Positions 1-10,216 of a DNA stretch of 64,000 nt are shown piece after piece. The DNA comes from Citrus sinensis (lineage: Eukaryota > Streptophyta > Magnoliopsida > Sapindales > Rutaceae), in NCBI RefSeq assembly GCF_022201045.2, contig NC_068558.1:46465001-46529000 (forward strand), read 5' to 3'. The notes under the pieces were generated by a model. That model made no database searches, had not been told where the DNA came from, and saw only the letters and a program-made list of their open reading frames with translations. Position 1 is the first letter of the stretch, and every line of letters starts with the position of its first letter. The translations under genes and the position numbers were made by a program.

Positions 1-469
1 ATTTGCTGGACAACATAAACCTAGTAGCTACTAAATAATTCTATGCCCAGATTACATCATAGTGATGGTGGTTTCTATGTTACTGTGGGTTCGCATTTCA
101 GATGCAAGAAAGACAAATTATAGTTGTCATTTAATTACCAAATTTCACATTACAACTGTTCATGAACGGATACAAGGGAAAGAGACCCGTCGCAATTTCT
201 TGAACCGGTTACTAAAAATGAGAGGTGCTATACAAGGCCAGACTCGATGAACCTTCGGTAATAACATTTAAGAATAATGTAAAGATTATATATATATATA
301 TATATCTGCAAGTTGATCGGTTGCGTGCGCTGGTAATTCATTTCCCTAGACAAATTTAATACTATTATAACCCCGAATCATGGAAATTTTCAAAGAAACA
401 AAAAATAGCAAATATCATTCTTTACCATGCGCGGGATTGAGCTTATTACATCTTAATACAAGTTAATTT
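1..469. other. Intergenic, no gene seen
   Basis: No supported coding region. There is an (AT)n microsatellite near 285-306. From about 421 the sequence leads into the first unit of the tandem-repeat array that dominates the next 2.4 kb. A 62-codon open frame at 62-250 has no recognisable family features. Confidence 0.6.
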
Positions 470-695
470 CATGCAATTGCATGAAAGCAGCGGTGGCTGA
501 AACTGCTTAACGTACAAATTATGAATTAAAAAAATAAAAAAGAAAAAGAAAAGTAAAGTTGACAAACGAAAGAGGATGGAAACAGAGTTTGATAGTTTAT
601 TAATTAATTACATCCTTACGTCAATGGAAGAATAAGTTAACACAAAACAGTTCAAAGTTAGAAAACTTAAATCTACCTCAAGCAATTAATATGCA

Positions 696-921
696 TGGTT
701 ACAGCTACGCATACACGCTATTGGCTCAGAGTAAACACGAACTCCACTTTCTTTACACATAGCTTCCTTGTCCGCATCTTTTTTCACTTATATGTATAAA
801 TACTCCCTCACAAATCACCTAAATCCTCCAAAATCAAATCAAATCAAATATCAAAAGCCTCACAAGTTCTCCTATATCTTTTAATTATCTTATCTCTTAA
901 ACACAGCTAGCAATGAGTTAA
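696..921 (+). pseudogene. Orphan duplicate of the peroxidase promoter, 5' UTR and start codon
   Basis: The stretch is closely similar to 2925-3147: the same ACGCATACACGCT, GGCTCAGAGTAAACAC, TGTATAAATACTCCC (TATA box), CACAAATCACCTAAATCC and CTCTTAAAC-C-GCTAGCAATGAG blocks in the same order and spacing. At 913 the copied ATG is followed by one codon and then a stop, and peroxidase homology ends there. It is therefore the 5' remnant of a tandem duplicate whose coding part has been lost. Whether this TATA region still drives transcription cannot be told from sequence. Confidence 0.85.
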
Positions 922-1391
922 ATACATGTACCGTACGCGCGATCCACTAACATGCTTCCACGTCACCGATCAATAGTGTATATAAATTTTGTCCAATAGA
1001 ATTATGACACCTCATCAGTTAATGCCACATCATCGGTCAATGCCACGTCATCGGTCCGTATGTGTGAACAGTGTCATGAACAGTAACATGGACAATACCG
1101 CACATGTGAATAGTGCCGTACATGTAAACAATGACATTTTTCCTTTTATACTCCTCCTAAGGTTTTCGACTGTCTTGAGTTCAAAAGTGATGTCCGTTTT
1201 GCCGTCTGATTTCTCCTTCATTGTGAAATAACCATGATGCGTCTAAAATACATAAAATACTTAATTAAAATAAAACACACGTAATTAAATCACAAGAAGC
1301 TTAAATATATAAAAGTAAGGGTGTTAGTAAGACTTGAAATGTAAAATGATGATTTTCTCCTTTATAAATATACATTTTCTAACACTCAACA
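922..1391. other. Non-coding filler between the remnants of the lost duplicate
   Basis: It contains a cluster of short imperfect repeats, CCACGTCA-CGGTCAATG-like at about 958-1060, then GAACAGT/GAATAGT-type repeats at 1065-1130. An 80-codon open frame (989-1231) arises from these simple repeats and has no recognisable domain. The ACGT cores resemble bZIP binding sites, but they may come from an old mobile element. No function is assigned. Confidence 0.4.
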
Positions 1392-1511
1392 CATAGGAAA
1401 ATGAATTCTCGTGATTGGATATAGTATCATGGCTTTGAATTTCTTAAGATGATGTGAAGACTTTTTTTTTTAACTTCTTTATTTTTATCTGAAGATCTGA
1501 TGTATAAAATT
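1392..1511 (+). repeat. Copy of the peroxidase 3'-flank segment (partner at 6304-6423)
   Basis: About 120 bp here match 6304-6423 closely: CATAGGAAAATG-ATTCTC-TGATTGGAT, then TATCATGGCTTTGAATTTCTTAAGATGATGTGAAGA, a T-tract and ACTTCTTTATTTTTATCT. The partner lies about 2 kb beyond the peroxidase stop. With the orphan promoter at 696-921, this marks the 3' end of a collapsed duplicate of the peroxidase locus. Confidence 0.8.
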
Positions 1512-1791
1512 AATCTACCTCAAGCAATTAATATGCATGTAATTGCATGAAAGCAGCAATGGATTAAACTGCTTAACGTACAAATTATTAATTAAAAAAA
1601 GAAAAAAAATAAAGCTGACAAATGAAGGAGGGTAAAGATTGATAGTTTATTAATTAATTACATTCTTATGTCGATGGAAGAATAAGTTATCATAGAAAGG
1701 TTCAAAGTTAGAGAACTTCAATCTACCTCAAGCAATTAATATGCATGTAATTGCATGAAAGCGTATGGTTCAAAGAGAACTTCAATCTACC

Positions 1792-1983
1792 AACAAGTGC
1801 GTAGATCAACTAGTAAGTGGTTGTTCTAACTTAACTAAGGTCCTCAGTTCAAGGCTTGGGAATGCAGCTGCGTTAAATACTTATTGAGAGAGCTTTATCG
1901 CCCTAGTGGTCCTACCCGACTCGAATATGGATTAATCGAGACCCAATGTAGTTTTAGGATACCATATGGTTTAATATACAAAA
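1792..1983 (+). mobile_element. tRNA-derived SINE with target-site duplication
   Basis: A ~192-bp insertion interrupts one tandem-repeat unit. It begins with a tRNA-like head: a degenerate A box (TAGATCAACTAG) and a B box (AGTTCAAGGCT) about 40 bp apart. It ends in an A-rich tail. The flanks AAAGAGAACTTCAATCTACC (1772-1791) and AAAGAGAACTTCGATTTACC (1984-2003) are a 20-bp target duplication with two mismatches. A second, inverted copy lies at about 48742-48935. Hairpin-free structure, variable-length TSD and internal Pol III boxes fit a SINE better than a MITE. Confidence 0.8.
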
Positions 1984-3020
1984 AAAGAGAACTTCGATTT
2001 ACCTCAACCAATTAATATGCATGTAATTGCATGAAAGCAGCAGTGGATTAAACTGGTCAACGTACAAATTATGAATAAAAAAAAAAAAAGAAAAGAAAAG
2101 TAAAGTAAAGCTTACAAATGAAAGAGGATAGAGATTGATAGTTTATTAATTAATTACATTCTTATGTCGATAGAACAATAAGTTAGCATAGAACGGTTCA
2201 AAGTTAGAGAACTTCAGTCTACCTCAAGCAATTAATATGCATGTAATTGCATAAAAGCAGCAGTGGATTAAACTGCTTAACGTACAGATTATGAATTAAA
2301 AAAAAAGTAAAATTGACAAATGAAGGAGGATAGAGATTGAAGTTTATTAATTAATTACATTCTTATGTCGATGGAAGAATAAGTTAGCATAGAACGGTTC
2401 AAAATTAGAGAACTTCAATCTATCTCTAGCAATTAATATGCATGTAATTGCATGAAAGCAACAGTGGATTAAACTGCTTAGCGTGCAAATTATGAATTAA
2501 AAAAATAAAAAAGCAAAAAGAAAAGTAAAGCTAACAAATGAAGGAGGATGGAAACAAAGATTGATAATTTATTAATTAATTACATCCTGATGTCGATGGA
2601 AGAATAAGTTAGCAAAGAACAATTCAAAGTTAGAAAACTTCAATCTACCTTAAGCAATTAATATGAATGTAATTGCATGAAAGCAACAATGGATTAAACT
2701 GCTTAATGTACAAATTATGAATTAAAAAAAGAAAAAAGAAAAGTAAAGCTGACAAATGAAGGAGGATGGAAATAGAGATTGATAGTTTATTAATTAATTA
2801 CATCCTTATGTTGATAGAAGAATAAGTTAGCATAGAACAGTTAGTTTGAAAACTTCAATCTACCTCAAGCAATGAATATGCATGGTTACAGCTACGCAAT
2901 CTACCTCAAGCAATTAATATGCATGGTTAGAGCTACGCATACACGCTAGTGGCTCAGAGTAAACACCAACCCCACTTTCTTTACACATAGCTTCCTTGTC
3001 CACATCTTTTTCAACTTCCA

Positions 3021-3030
3021 TGTATAAATA
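3021..3030 (+). promoter_or_regulatory. TATA box of the peroxidase gene
   Basis: TGTATAAATA lies about 115 bp before the start codon, placing the likely transcription start near 3055 and a 5' UTR of about 85 nt. The same element is preserved in the orphan copy at about 798. Confidence 0.7.
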
Positions 3031-3140
3031 CTCCCTCACAAATCACCTAAATCCTCTAAAATAAAATCAAATCAATTATCAAAAGCCTTACAAGTTCTCC
3101 TTTATCTTTTTATTACCTTCTCTCTTAAACGCGGCTAGCA

Positions 3141-4331
3141 ATGAGCTACGCTAAGATGGACTCCTGCATGATCATGTGCATCCTCATACTGGTCTCCACC
3201 ATGCCTTTGGGAACATCAGCAAATGCAAAGCTCAAAGTAGGCTTCTATAAATCAACTTGTCCATCGGCAGAGTCAATTGTGAGAAAAGCCGTAAACAAAG
3301 CTGTGTCTTGCAATCCTGGCATAGCCGCAGGCCTCATCAGGATGCATTTCCACGACTGCTTTGTCAGAGTACGTAAATGCATGCTCTTATTCATCCTCAT
3401 CGTAATTAATTGATTATCAAGTATGTTTGTGCTTGGCTTGATTCTTTTCGCTCAATTAATTAAAATGATATGAAAGTAGTTGTCGTTCGTAATTAACGTA
3501 TCTGATATATATATATATCATTTTTGTCTGCTGCATGCACAGGGCTGTGATGCTTCCGTGCTGCTAGAAACCATACCAGGAAACCCACCTTCAGAGAGAG
3601 ACGATCATGTCAACAACCCAAGCTTACGAGGCTTCGAGGTGATCGACGAGGCCAAAGCACAAATTGAAGCTGTGTGCCCAAACACCGTGTCATGTGCAGA
3701 TATTCTAACTTTCGCTGCTCGCGACAGTACTTCCAAGGTCGGTGGCATCAACTACGCCGTGCCAGCTGGACGCCGCGATGGACGAGTCTCTCTCAGCAAT
3801 GAAATTGCAGAAAATCTCCCTTCTCCTACCTTCAACGCGGAACAACTAGCTGCAAGGTTTGCTCGTAAAGGAATTTCCGTAGACGAGATGGTGACACTCG
3901 TAGGAGCTCACTCCATTGGTGTCTCTCATTGCTCTTCATTCTCCAAGCGTCTTTACGCTTTCAATACAACTCACCCACAAGACCCTTCAATGGATCATAG
4001 ATTCGCTAATTTCTTGAAAAATAAGTGCCCGCCGCCACCACCAACAGACGGCTTAGGCTGTACTAGGGACCCAACAGTGACACAAGAATTTGTGACGCCT
4101 AATCGTTTGGACAACAAGTACTACCGGGAACTGAGGAATCACCGAGGGTTGTTGACTTCGGATCAGACTTTGATGGACAGCCGGTTAACATCAAAGATGG
4201 TATTGGACAATGAAAGGAATGGAGCAATGTGGGGAACAAAATTTGCTAAAGCAATGGTGCATGTGGGATCCCTTGATGTGCTCACTGGCTCACAGGGTGA
4301 GATCAGGAAGCATTGCAGTTTCGTGAATTGA
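3141..4331 (+). CDS. Class III secretory peroxidase (peroxidase 5-like)
   Basis: Exons 3141-3368 and 3543-4331 join in frame across a 174-nt GT-AG intron to give 338 residues. The family uses H2O2 to oxidise phenolics in cell wall and apoplast (lignification, defence, elongation control). Residues about 8-29 form a hydrophobic signal peptide ending near SANA. The distal catalytic set is R67 and H71 ([12 protein letters not shown]), followed across the intron by the GCDASVLL calcium-binding loop. The proximal haem ligand is in [12 protein letters not shown]. Paired cysteines match the usual four disulfides. The intron sits at the canonical first position of the family; the other ancestral introns are missing. 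Upstream lies the repeat array and a duplicated promoter. Exact paralogue is not resolved. Confidence 0.93.
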
Positions 4332-4349
4332 AACTTTCCAACAGGTTTA

Positions 4350-4616
4350 GGGTGCGTTTGGGATTGAGGTTAAACAGTTATAGCTTGAAAGTTATAACAC
4401 AAAAATATTTTGTAAACACTAGCTGCTGTAACTTATAAAGTATGTTGATATAAATTTCACTTGTATAATAAAAAAATTATTATATCTTTAATAATTTTAC
4501 TAAAATTATTATTTAAAATTTATATTTATTGCATATTACTAATTTTTATTTGATAATTATAATTTTTTTTCCACATAAACTTAAAAAGTTACAGCACCTC
4601 AATCTCAAACAAGATC
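4350..4616. mobile_element. Tourist-like MITE (PIF/Harbinger type)
   Basis: The ends read GGGTGCGTTTGGGATTGAGGT and, inverted, GATCTTGTTTGAGATTGAGGT. They are bounded on both sides by TTA, the 3-bp target typical of PIF/Harbinger. The 267-bp interior is AT-rich and non-coding. A shorter relative in the same orientation lies at 60250-60469. The element sits about 20 bp beyond the peroxidase stop, so it may supply part of the 3' UTR. Confidence 0.75.
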
Positions 4617-5414
4617 TTAATTTACTTCCGCTGGTGATGAAATCATTTTGTTCGAATTTCTTTTGTATTAGATCGATCTCCAAATGTAAGTGTGAATTGA
4701 CTGGTTAACTAATTGTACATATTAATTAGTATTAAAACATTTCAAGTATTCCAATTTTGTAAAGTGTAAATTGTTTTCTGCTCTGTAACTTGAGATGCAG
4801 TCTGACATTTCTATAGCAATTACATATATACACGCTTCTTTTAAAAATGAAGTAAACAATTATATGTCATTTTCTTCGTGGGGTTCAGACGCAATCTCCA
4901 GACAAATATATATACGTTAGATTAGATACATGTCCAAAAATGATAAAACATCTGGCCCTTCGCATGAATGCACGTAAAGTTAATAATTATGGAATTAAAT
5001 ATCAGTTATTAGTAATAGTCAGCTGGTCTTTATCATCATAATGCTCTGATTAATTAGTTCATTAAAGTTGTATTTTCTTTATTGATGAGAAAGTCCCCGG
5101 TTGACCGAGTAGACGGCTAAGGTGAATTGTGTCAATCAACCCATCGTAAGTATTTCACTTGGAAAAATGCTACTGTCCGAAATGAAGTGACAAGATTTTG
5201 CCCGCAAGACGAAAAATAGAGCAACCATTATGGGTATTTTCGTCAACATGTAAAAAGTAAACTGAAATTTTACATTATTTTATTTTACACATTTCTGGTG
5301 AAGTCTGGCGAGCTTGCTTCAGAGTCCGCGCAAGGTAGCACTGCTGTTTTACTTCCGGCGGACTCTAATAAAAAATAACAAAAAAAGCATTTAAATTCTG
5401 CTGCAATTTTAATT
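4617..5414. other. Intergenic, no gene seen
   Basis: AT-rich sequence with no supported coding frame, RNA gene or clear repeat between the Tourist-like MITE and the MULE-type MITE. Confidence 0.5.
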
Positions 5415-5616
5415 GAGTAATGATACAGCCACAAACTCTTGTACAAACTTATTTTGTACAAACTGATGTGGCATGATAAGATTGGTTGAATTAAATATCA
5501 CTTGGCCCACATGATTTGTTTTTATTAATTTATATTTTTATTCAACCAATGAATTAATGCCACGTCAGTTTGTACAAAATAAGTTTGTACAAAAGTTTGT
5601 GGCTGTATCATTACTC
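5415..5616. mobile_element. Mutator-type MITE forming a near-perfect hairpin
   Basis: The termini GAGTAATGATACAGCCACAA are exact inverted copies, and similarity continues for about 80 bp through TTGTACAAACTTATTTTGTACAAACTGA. The element is flanked by a perfect 9-bp direct repeat ATTTTAATT (5406-5414 and 5617-5625), the MULE target size. Length is 202 bp, with no coding capacity. The near-identity of the two arms implies recent activity or gene-conversion-like maintenance. Confidence 0.9.
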
Positions 5617-5625
5617 ATTTTAATT

Positions 5626-6688
5626 AGGCGTTGTTTGGAAGAAATTCAAGAAAAAGAGTATATTGAAATTCTTTTATAATGTTTGGTTTGTTATAAAATT
5701 ATGCAAAGAAAGGAAATGTTTATTTTTTATTTGGACAATTTCACCCTATAGTGTTAGTGTTAAACTTTCAATATTTATCATAAATATAGTTAACAAAATT
5801 AAACAATAAATTTATTAATATATTATATAAATAATTGATAAAAATTATTTAAATAATATACTTAATATATTATGTTGGTGGCAACGGCAACTTTCCGATG
5901 ATTGTTAAATTTATATCTCTATTTGTGCAAAATAAATAAATAAATAAATTGTGTTAATAAAATTGTTTAAATTATTACTTTATTATTATAAAACTGATTA
6001 TCTACAATATTAAATTGATAAAATAAAGTTGTAAATAAAATTATTTGATAATATTAAATAAGTTAATGAAAGACTGAAGGATAATTTTACAAGTTTTGGC
6101 TTCCACTAGAAAATGAATTTGAATTCATCACTCTTTATTGAGAAATCTAAATTCCACATTATGATTAATATTAAATTTTAATGAAAATTAAATTCTGTTA
6201 TATTATGACCGACCAAACAACGGAAATAAGAAAAGAATTCAAATTACTTTCCTCACCCCCTTTCCCTTCTTCAAATCAAGCACCGCACCTAAAGGTCAGT
6301 GATCATAGGAAAATGGATTCTCATGATTGGATGTGGTATCATGGCTTTGAATTTCTTAAGATGATGTGAAGATTTTTTTTTTTTACTTCTTTATTTTTAT
6401 CTAAAGATCTTATGTATAAAAGTAATTAGAATACACCTATACAAGAGGGATATATTGTACTTTATCCCCCCTAAAAAGAAGCAAAGGCTAATGCATACAT
6501 AATAAACACCACGTTAGAACCTCAGACTTGCATCAACATCTTGATTGACTATATAAACAAAGTACATGTTTAATTGATAGTAATTTTCTTACCCGGTAGC
6601 CAACCAATGCTCCCTGCTGTCTTAAATTTATTTCTAAAAGAGTACAGAGCCTCGCGAAGCATTGGGTCAGTTTCTATATATATTTGAT
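5626..6688. other. Intergenic, with duplicated segment at its 3' part
   Basis: AT-rich and without a supported gene. Positions 6304-6423 are the partner of 1392-1511, marking the downstream edge of the ancient duplication of the peroxidase locus. The 62-codon frame at 6181-6369 lies partly in that repeat and is not considered a gene. Confidence 0.55.
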
Positions 6689-6760
6689 TGGGCCAGTAGC
6701 GGGCCTAACTTCAGAAATTCTTGTAAACAGGCCATTCAATCCCACAGTACAAAAACCCTA
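6689..6760 (+). promoter_or_regulatory. Site II and telo-box promoter elements of a ribosomal-protein gene
   Basis: TGGGCC (6689-6694) matches the site II element, with a further GGGCC at about 6702. AAACCCTA (6753-6760) is the telo box. The pair is the known signature of plant ribosomal-protein and other translation-related promoters, which agrees with the downstream gene. Confidence 0.7.
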
Positions 6761-6802
6761 CTAGCTCTCAACTTTCATTAATCAAACACAGCCTAGCCGT
6801 AG

Positions 6803-7309
<507 letters not shown>

Positions 7310-7979
7310 TTGCCCTCTCTGTCCATCTCGTTTTTCCTGTTGAGATTATGCTCCTGTTCTTTCCTAAGTTTTTTTTTTTTTTTGGATATTAGCAGTTTTG
7401 GTCAAATTAAATGCTTCTATTAATTGATATCCCTGGTTTCTTCATTAGAATTTGTTCCATGATTATGTTTGCCATAGCAAATTTGGGAGTTTTGTAAGGA
7501 TTAACCACCGTATGGTTTCATCTGCTGGTGGCGCGTTTGGCAACCCCTTTTTTAAAATTTAATTGCGCCGCATATAGTGCGGGGAATTTACACAAATAGC
7601 CATTAAAATTTTCCATTTTTCACTTTTAACCCCACTAACTTATTTCAATCAATATTAGCCAAAACTAAAATTTCAAGACCAAAGTGCCCTCTCCATCTCT
7701 CCCCCAACTCCACCTCTTTCACGTGAGATCTCCAAGAGGCAAAACGGCGGCAGCTTCAACCATCACCGGCGACGGCTTCACACACCATCAACATAAGTAA
7801 GCCATTTTATTTATATTTGATTAATTAAGAATGAAATTTGAGAATAACAATGGTGGTGGTAGTGCTTGTAATGGTGGTTGTGGATTTTGGGAGTGTGTTG
7901 TTTTGTAACGGAGATTTTTTGTGCGAAGGGTGCGTGATTGTGCAGTGGGATTGGGTTGCAGCGCCATGGGTGCAGCACC

Positions 7980-8357
7980 CATCGCGCGAGCTCGCGCGAG
8001 CTGCAGCAAGCAACGCGCGAGCTCGCGCGAGCTGCAGCAAGCAACGCGCGAGCTCGCGCGAGCTGCAGATGGTTGCTGCAGCTCGCGCGAGATCGCGCGA
8101 TGGGTACTGCAGCTCGCGCGAGCTCGCGCGTTGCTTGCTGCAGCTCGCGCGAGCTCGCGCGTTGCTTGCTGCAGCTCGCGCGAGCTCGCGCGTTGCTTGC
8201 TGCAGCTCGCGCGAGCTCGCGCGTTGCTTGCTGCAGCTCGCGCGAGCCCGCGCGCTGCTTGCTGCAGCTCGCGCGAGCTCGCGCGTTGCTTGCTGCAGCT
8301 CGCGCGAGCTCGCGCGTTGCTTTCTGCAGCTCGCGCGAGCTCGCGCGATGCTTGCTG
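7980..8357. repeat. 31-bp GC-rich tandem array in inverted arrangement
   Basis: The unit is TGCAGCTCGCGCGAGCTCGC followed by GCGTTGCTTGC (31 bp). Eight forward copies start near 8108, 8139, 8170, 8201, 8232, 8263, 8294 and 8325. About three copies in the opposite orientation lie at 7983-8067. The two groups meet at a variant spacer at about 8068-8107. The core GCGCGAGCTCGCGC is itself a palindrome. Overlapping open frames of 200-300 codons here are consequences of the repeat, not genes. Confidence 0.9.
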
Positions 8358-8359
8358 CA

Positions 8360-9090
8360 CCCATTCCCATTGCGCGAGTTTGTCCGTCGAACAAAAGTGC
8401 CTATCGCAAAAAATTTTGTGCGACAGTGTGCCCGTCGCACAAAAACTCACAACACACGTTCTGAATTTTTGTGCGACGGGTGCCCGTCGCAAACATTTTT
8501 GTGCGACAGGGTGCCCGTCGCAAACATTTTTGTGCGACAGGGTGCCCGTCGCACAAAAACTCAAAACACACGTTCTGAGTTTTTTTGCGACGGGTGCCCG
8601 TCGCAAACATTTTTGTGCGACAGGGTGCCCGTCGCACAAAAACTCACAACACACGTTCTGAATTTTTGTGCGACGGGTGCCCGCCGCAAACATTTTTGTG
8701 CGACAGGGTGCCCGTCGCACAAAAACTCACAACACACGTTCTGAATTTTTGTGCGACGGGTGCCCGTCGCCAACATTTTTGTGCGAGAGTGTGCCCGTCG
8801 CACAAAACACCAAACACCACGTTCTGAATTGTTGTGCGCCGGGTGCCGGTCGCACAAATTTTTGTGCGATGGGCACCCGTCGCACAAAAATTCAGATTTT
8901 TTTTCAAGAGTATTTGATCTTAATTTTTGTACAACCGGTGCCCCTTGCACCAAAGTTTGTGCGACGGGTGGCCGTCGGCTTTAAATTCAAGCATGTTGCT
9001 GAAAGAAAAGACTATTTTTTTGTGCGATAAGTGGTCGTCGCAAAAATATTTGTGCGACGGGCACTCATCGCACAAAAATTCAGATTGTGT
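8360..9090. repeat. 83-bp tandem array of short palindromes (left arm)
   Basis: Short hairpins GTGCGACGGG...CCCGTCGCAC recur, separated by ACATTTTT or by AAAAACTCACAACACACGTT + CTGAATTTTT. The GTTCTGA landmark occurs at 8458, 8572, 8655 and 8738, steps of 114, 83 and 83 bp (114 = 83 + one extra 31-bp half unit). Copies decay toward 9090. The stem GTGCGAC is the shared element with the array in the right arm. Confidence 0.9.
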
Positions 9091-9245
9091 GTGATAAAAA
9101 AATGCAGCAATAGATTGGCGCATAAAAATATAGATTACACCCAAGGCCGTTTTTACTTTGTAGATACCTTATTTATTTTATATTATTAATATTATTATTC
9201 TATAAATAACACAATAATGAATAAAATTTCAATTGTTTCAGGTAG

Positions 9246-10216
9246 ATGGCGAAAACTAAGTTGGCAAAGCGCAATCCGCCTGAACCTAGGAAGGAGCCGG
9301 GCGTGATGAAGTTATATTTTGATGATCATTTCCCGGGTCGTATTTCAGAGACGTCAAAATTTAAAAAAGTCATCGCAGCTATCCAGTGTAAGCTAACGCG
9401 CAAACAATTGTCATTGTTTAGAAGTGATGTTTTTGGGCACTTCCTGGACTTGGGTAGTTATAATTTCAGTGGTGTTATATTTCACAACCTATTGCTTAGG
9501 CAAGTGGCACATAAAAAAACTAATAAAAATCAATTATGGTTTCAAATTGGAGAGCACTTGGTTCGTTTATCAATTGGAGAATGGTGCCTCATTACGGGGC
9601 TTTCCAATGGTCCGAACATCGAACCAAAAAATTTGAAGACGCAACATAGGTTGCTTAATAAGTACTTCGGTGGTCGGTTTAAGGACTTGACTCTCAAGCA
9701 ATTGGATGCTAGATTTTCCGCTTTGAAATTTCGTGCCATGGACGACACTGATGCCTTGAAAATCGCGTTGTATTACTTTGCGGATAGGGTACTGAAGGGG
9801 AGAAAGGATCATAGTCAAGCTGACTTTCAGCTAATGAATCATGTTGACGATATAGACCACTTTCGAAGTCGTCCATGGGGTCGTTTATCGTGGGAAATAA
9901 TATACGACAGTTTAGATAATGCATTGAACCAGAAGGCCAACAAATTTAAGATGGAGCGTTTGAAAGATCCTTCTCATAATATTGAGAAATACAATATTTA
10001 TGGGTTCAGTCATGGGGTTCAGGTGAGTTGGTAAAAAAAAAAAATAATATTAGAGTTCGTTAGTAGTATATTTATACCAAATTAACTTATGTGGTTTTTT
10101 AACTTTGTTTGTTGTAGGCTTGGCTTTTCGAAGTGATCGAGGGGATACCATCACAGTTTCTACAGGTGGCTCAAGATCTTGGTAATCAACTCGAGAAGAT
10201 GTGGTCACAAATATAG
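9246..10216 (+). CDS. MULE-borne DUF1985 protein, truncated before its ULP1 part
   Basis: Exons 9246-10022 and 10118-10216 join in phase 0 (CAG|GTGAGT ... TTGTAG|GCT) to give about 291 residues. The N-terminus is basic (MAKTKLAKRN). The middle shows DUF1985 features: a FGHFLDL...NFSGVIFHNLLLRQV-like block, LWFQIGEHLVRLSIGEWCLITGL, YFGGRFKDLTLKQL and PWGRLSWEIIYDSL, ending GFSHGVQ|AWLFEVIEGIP. In plants this domain normally precedes a ULP1-type cysteine protease inside Kaonashi MULEs. Here the frame stops soon after exon 2, at the join with reversed transposase sequence, so the protease is missing. Its role in the element is unknown. A transposon passenger, not a host gene. Confidence 0.75.

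Larger units (their letters stand above)
470..2900. repeat. Degenerate ~200-225 bp tandem repeat array upstream of peroxidase
   Basis: A unit recurs that contains, in order, an ATGCAT/ATTGCAT palindrome, a GAAAGCAGC...TTAAACTGCTTAACGTAC stretch, an A-rich tract, GTTTATTAATTAATTACAT, GGAAGAATAAGTTAGC and CTACCTCAAGCAATTAATATGC. Anchors (ATGCAT or its variant) sit near 1533, 1741, 2017, 2237, 2438, 2663 and 2878, giving steps of about 201-225 bp. One more unit precedes the orphan promoter (about 470-695). One unit near 1740-1790 is shortened by deletion and carries a SINE. Copies differ by scattered substitutions and A-tract length, so the array is not recent. The RY-like CATGCA motif recurs in most units. 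Confidence 0.85.

Noticed and set aside
922-1391. Possible long terminal repeat, suggested by repeated GAACAGT text
   Set aside because: No matching second terminus, no TG...CA boundaries with a short duplication and no internal domain were found, so no LTR element is claimed.
8360-8880. Possible CRISPR-like array of repeats and spacers
   Set aside because: Plant nuclear DNA, repeats that are themselves hairpins, spacers that are near identical, and location inside a DNA transposon all exclude it.
7811-9144. A dozen overlapping open frames of 70-300 codons on both strands
   Set aside because: They are produced by the 31-bp and 83-bp repeats. All share the same low-complexity text (such as ARASCSKQRASSREL) in every frame, and none shows a domain or start context.
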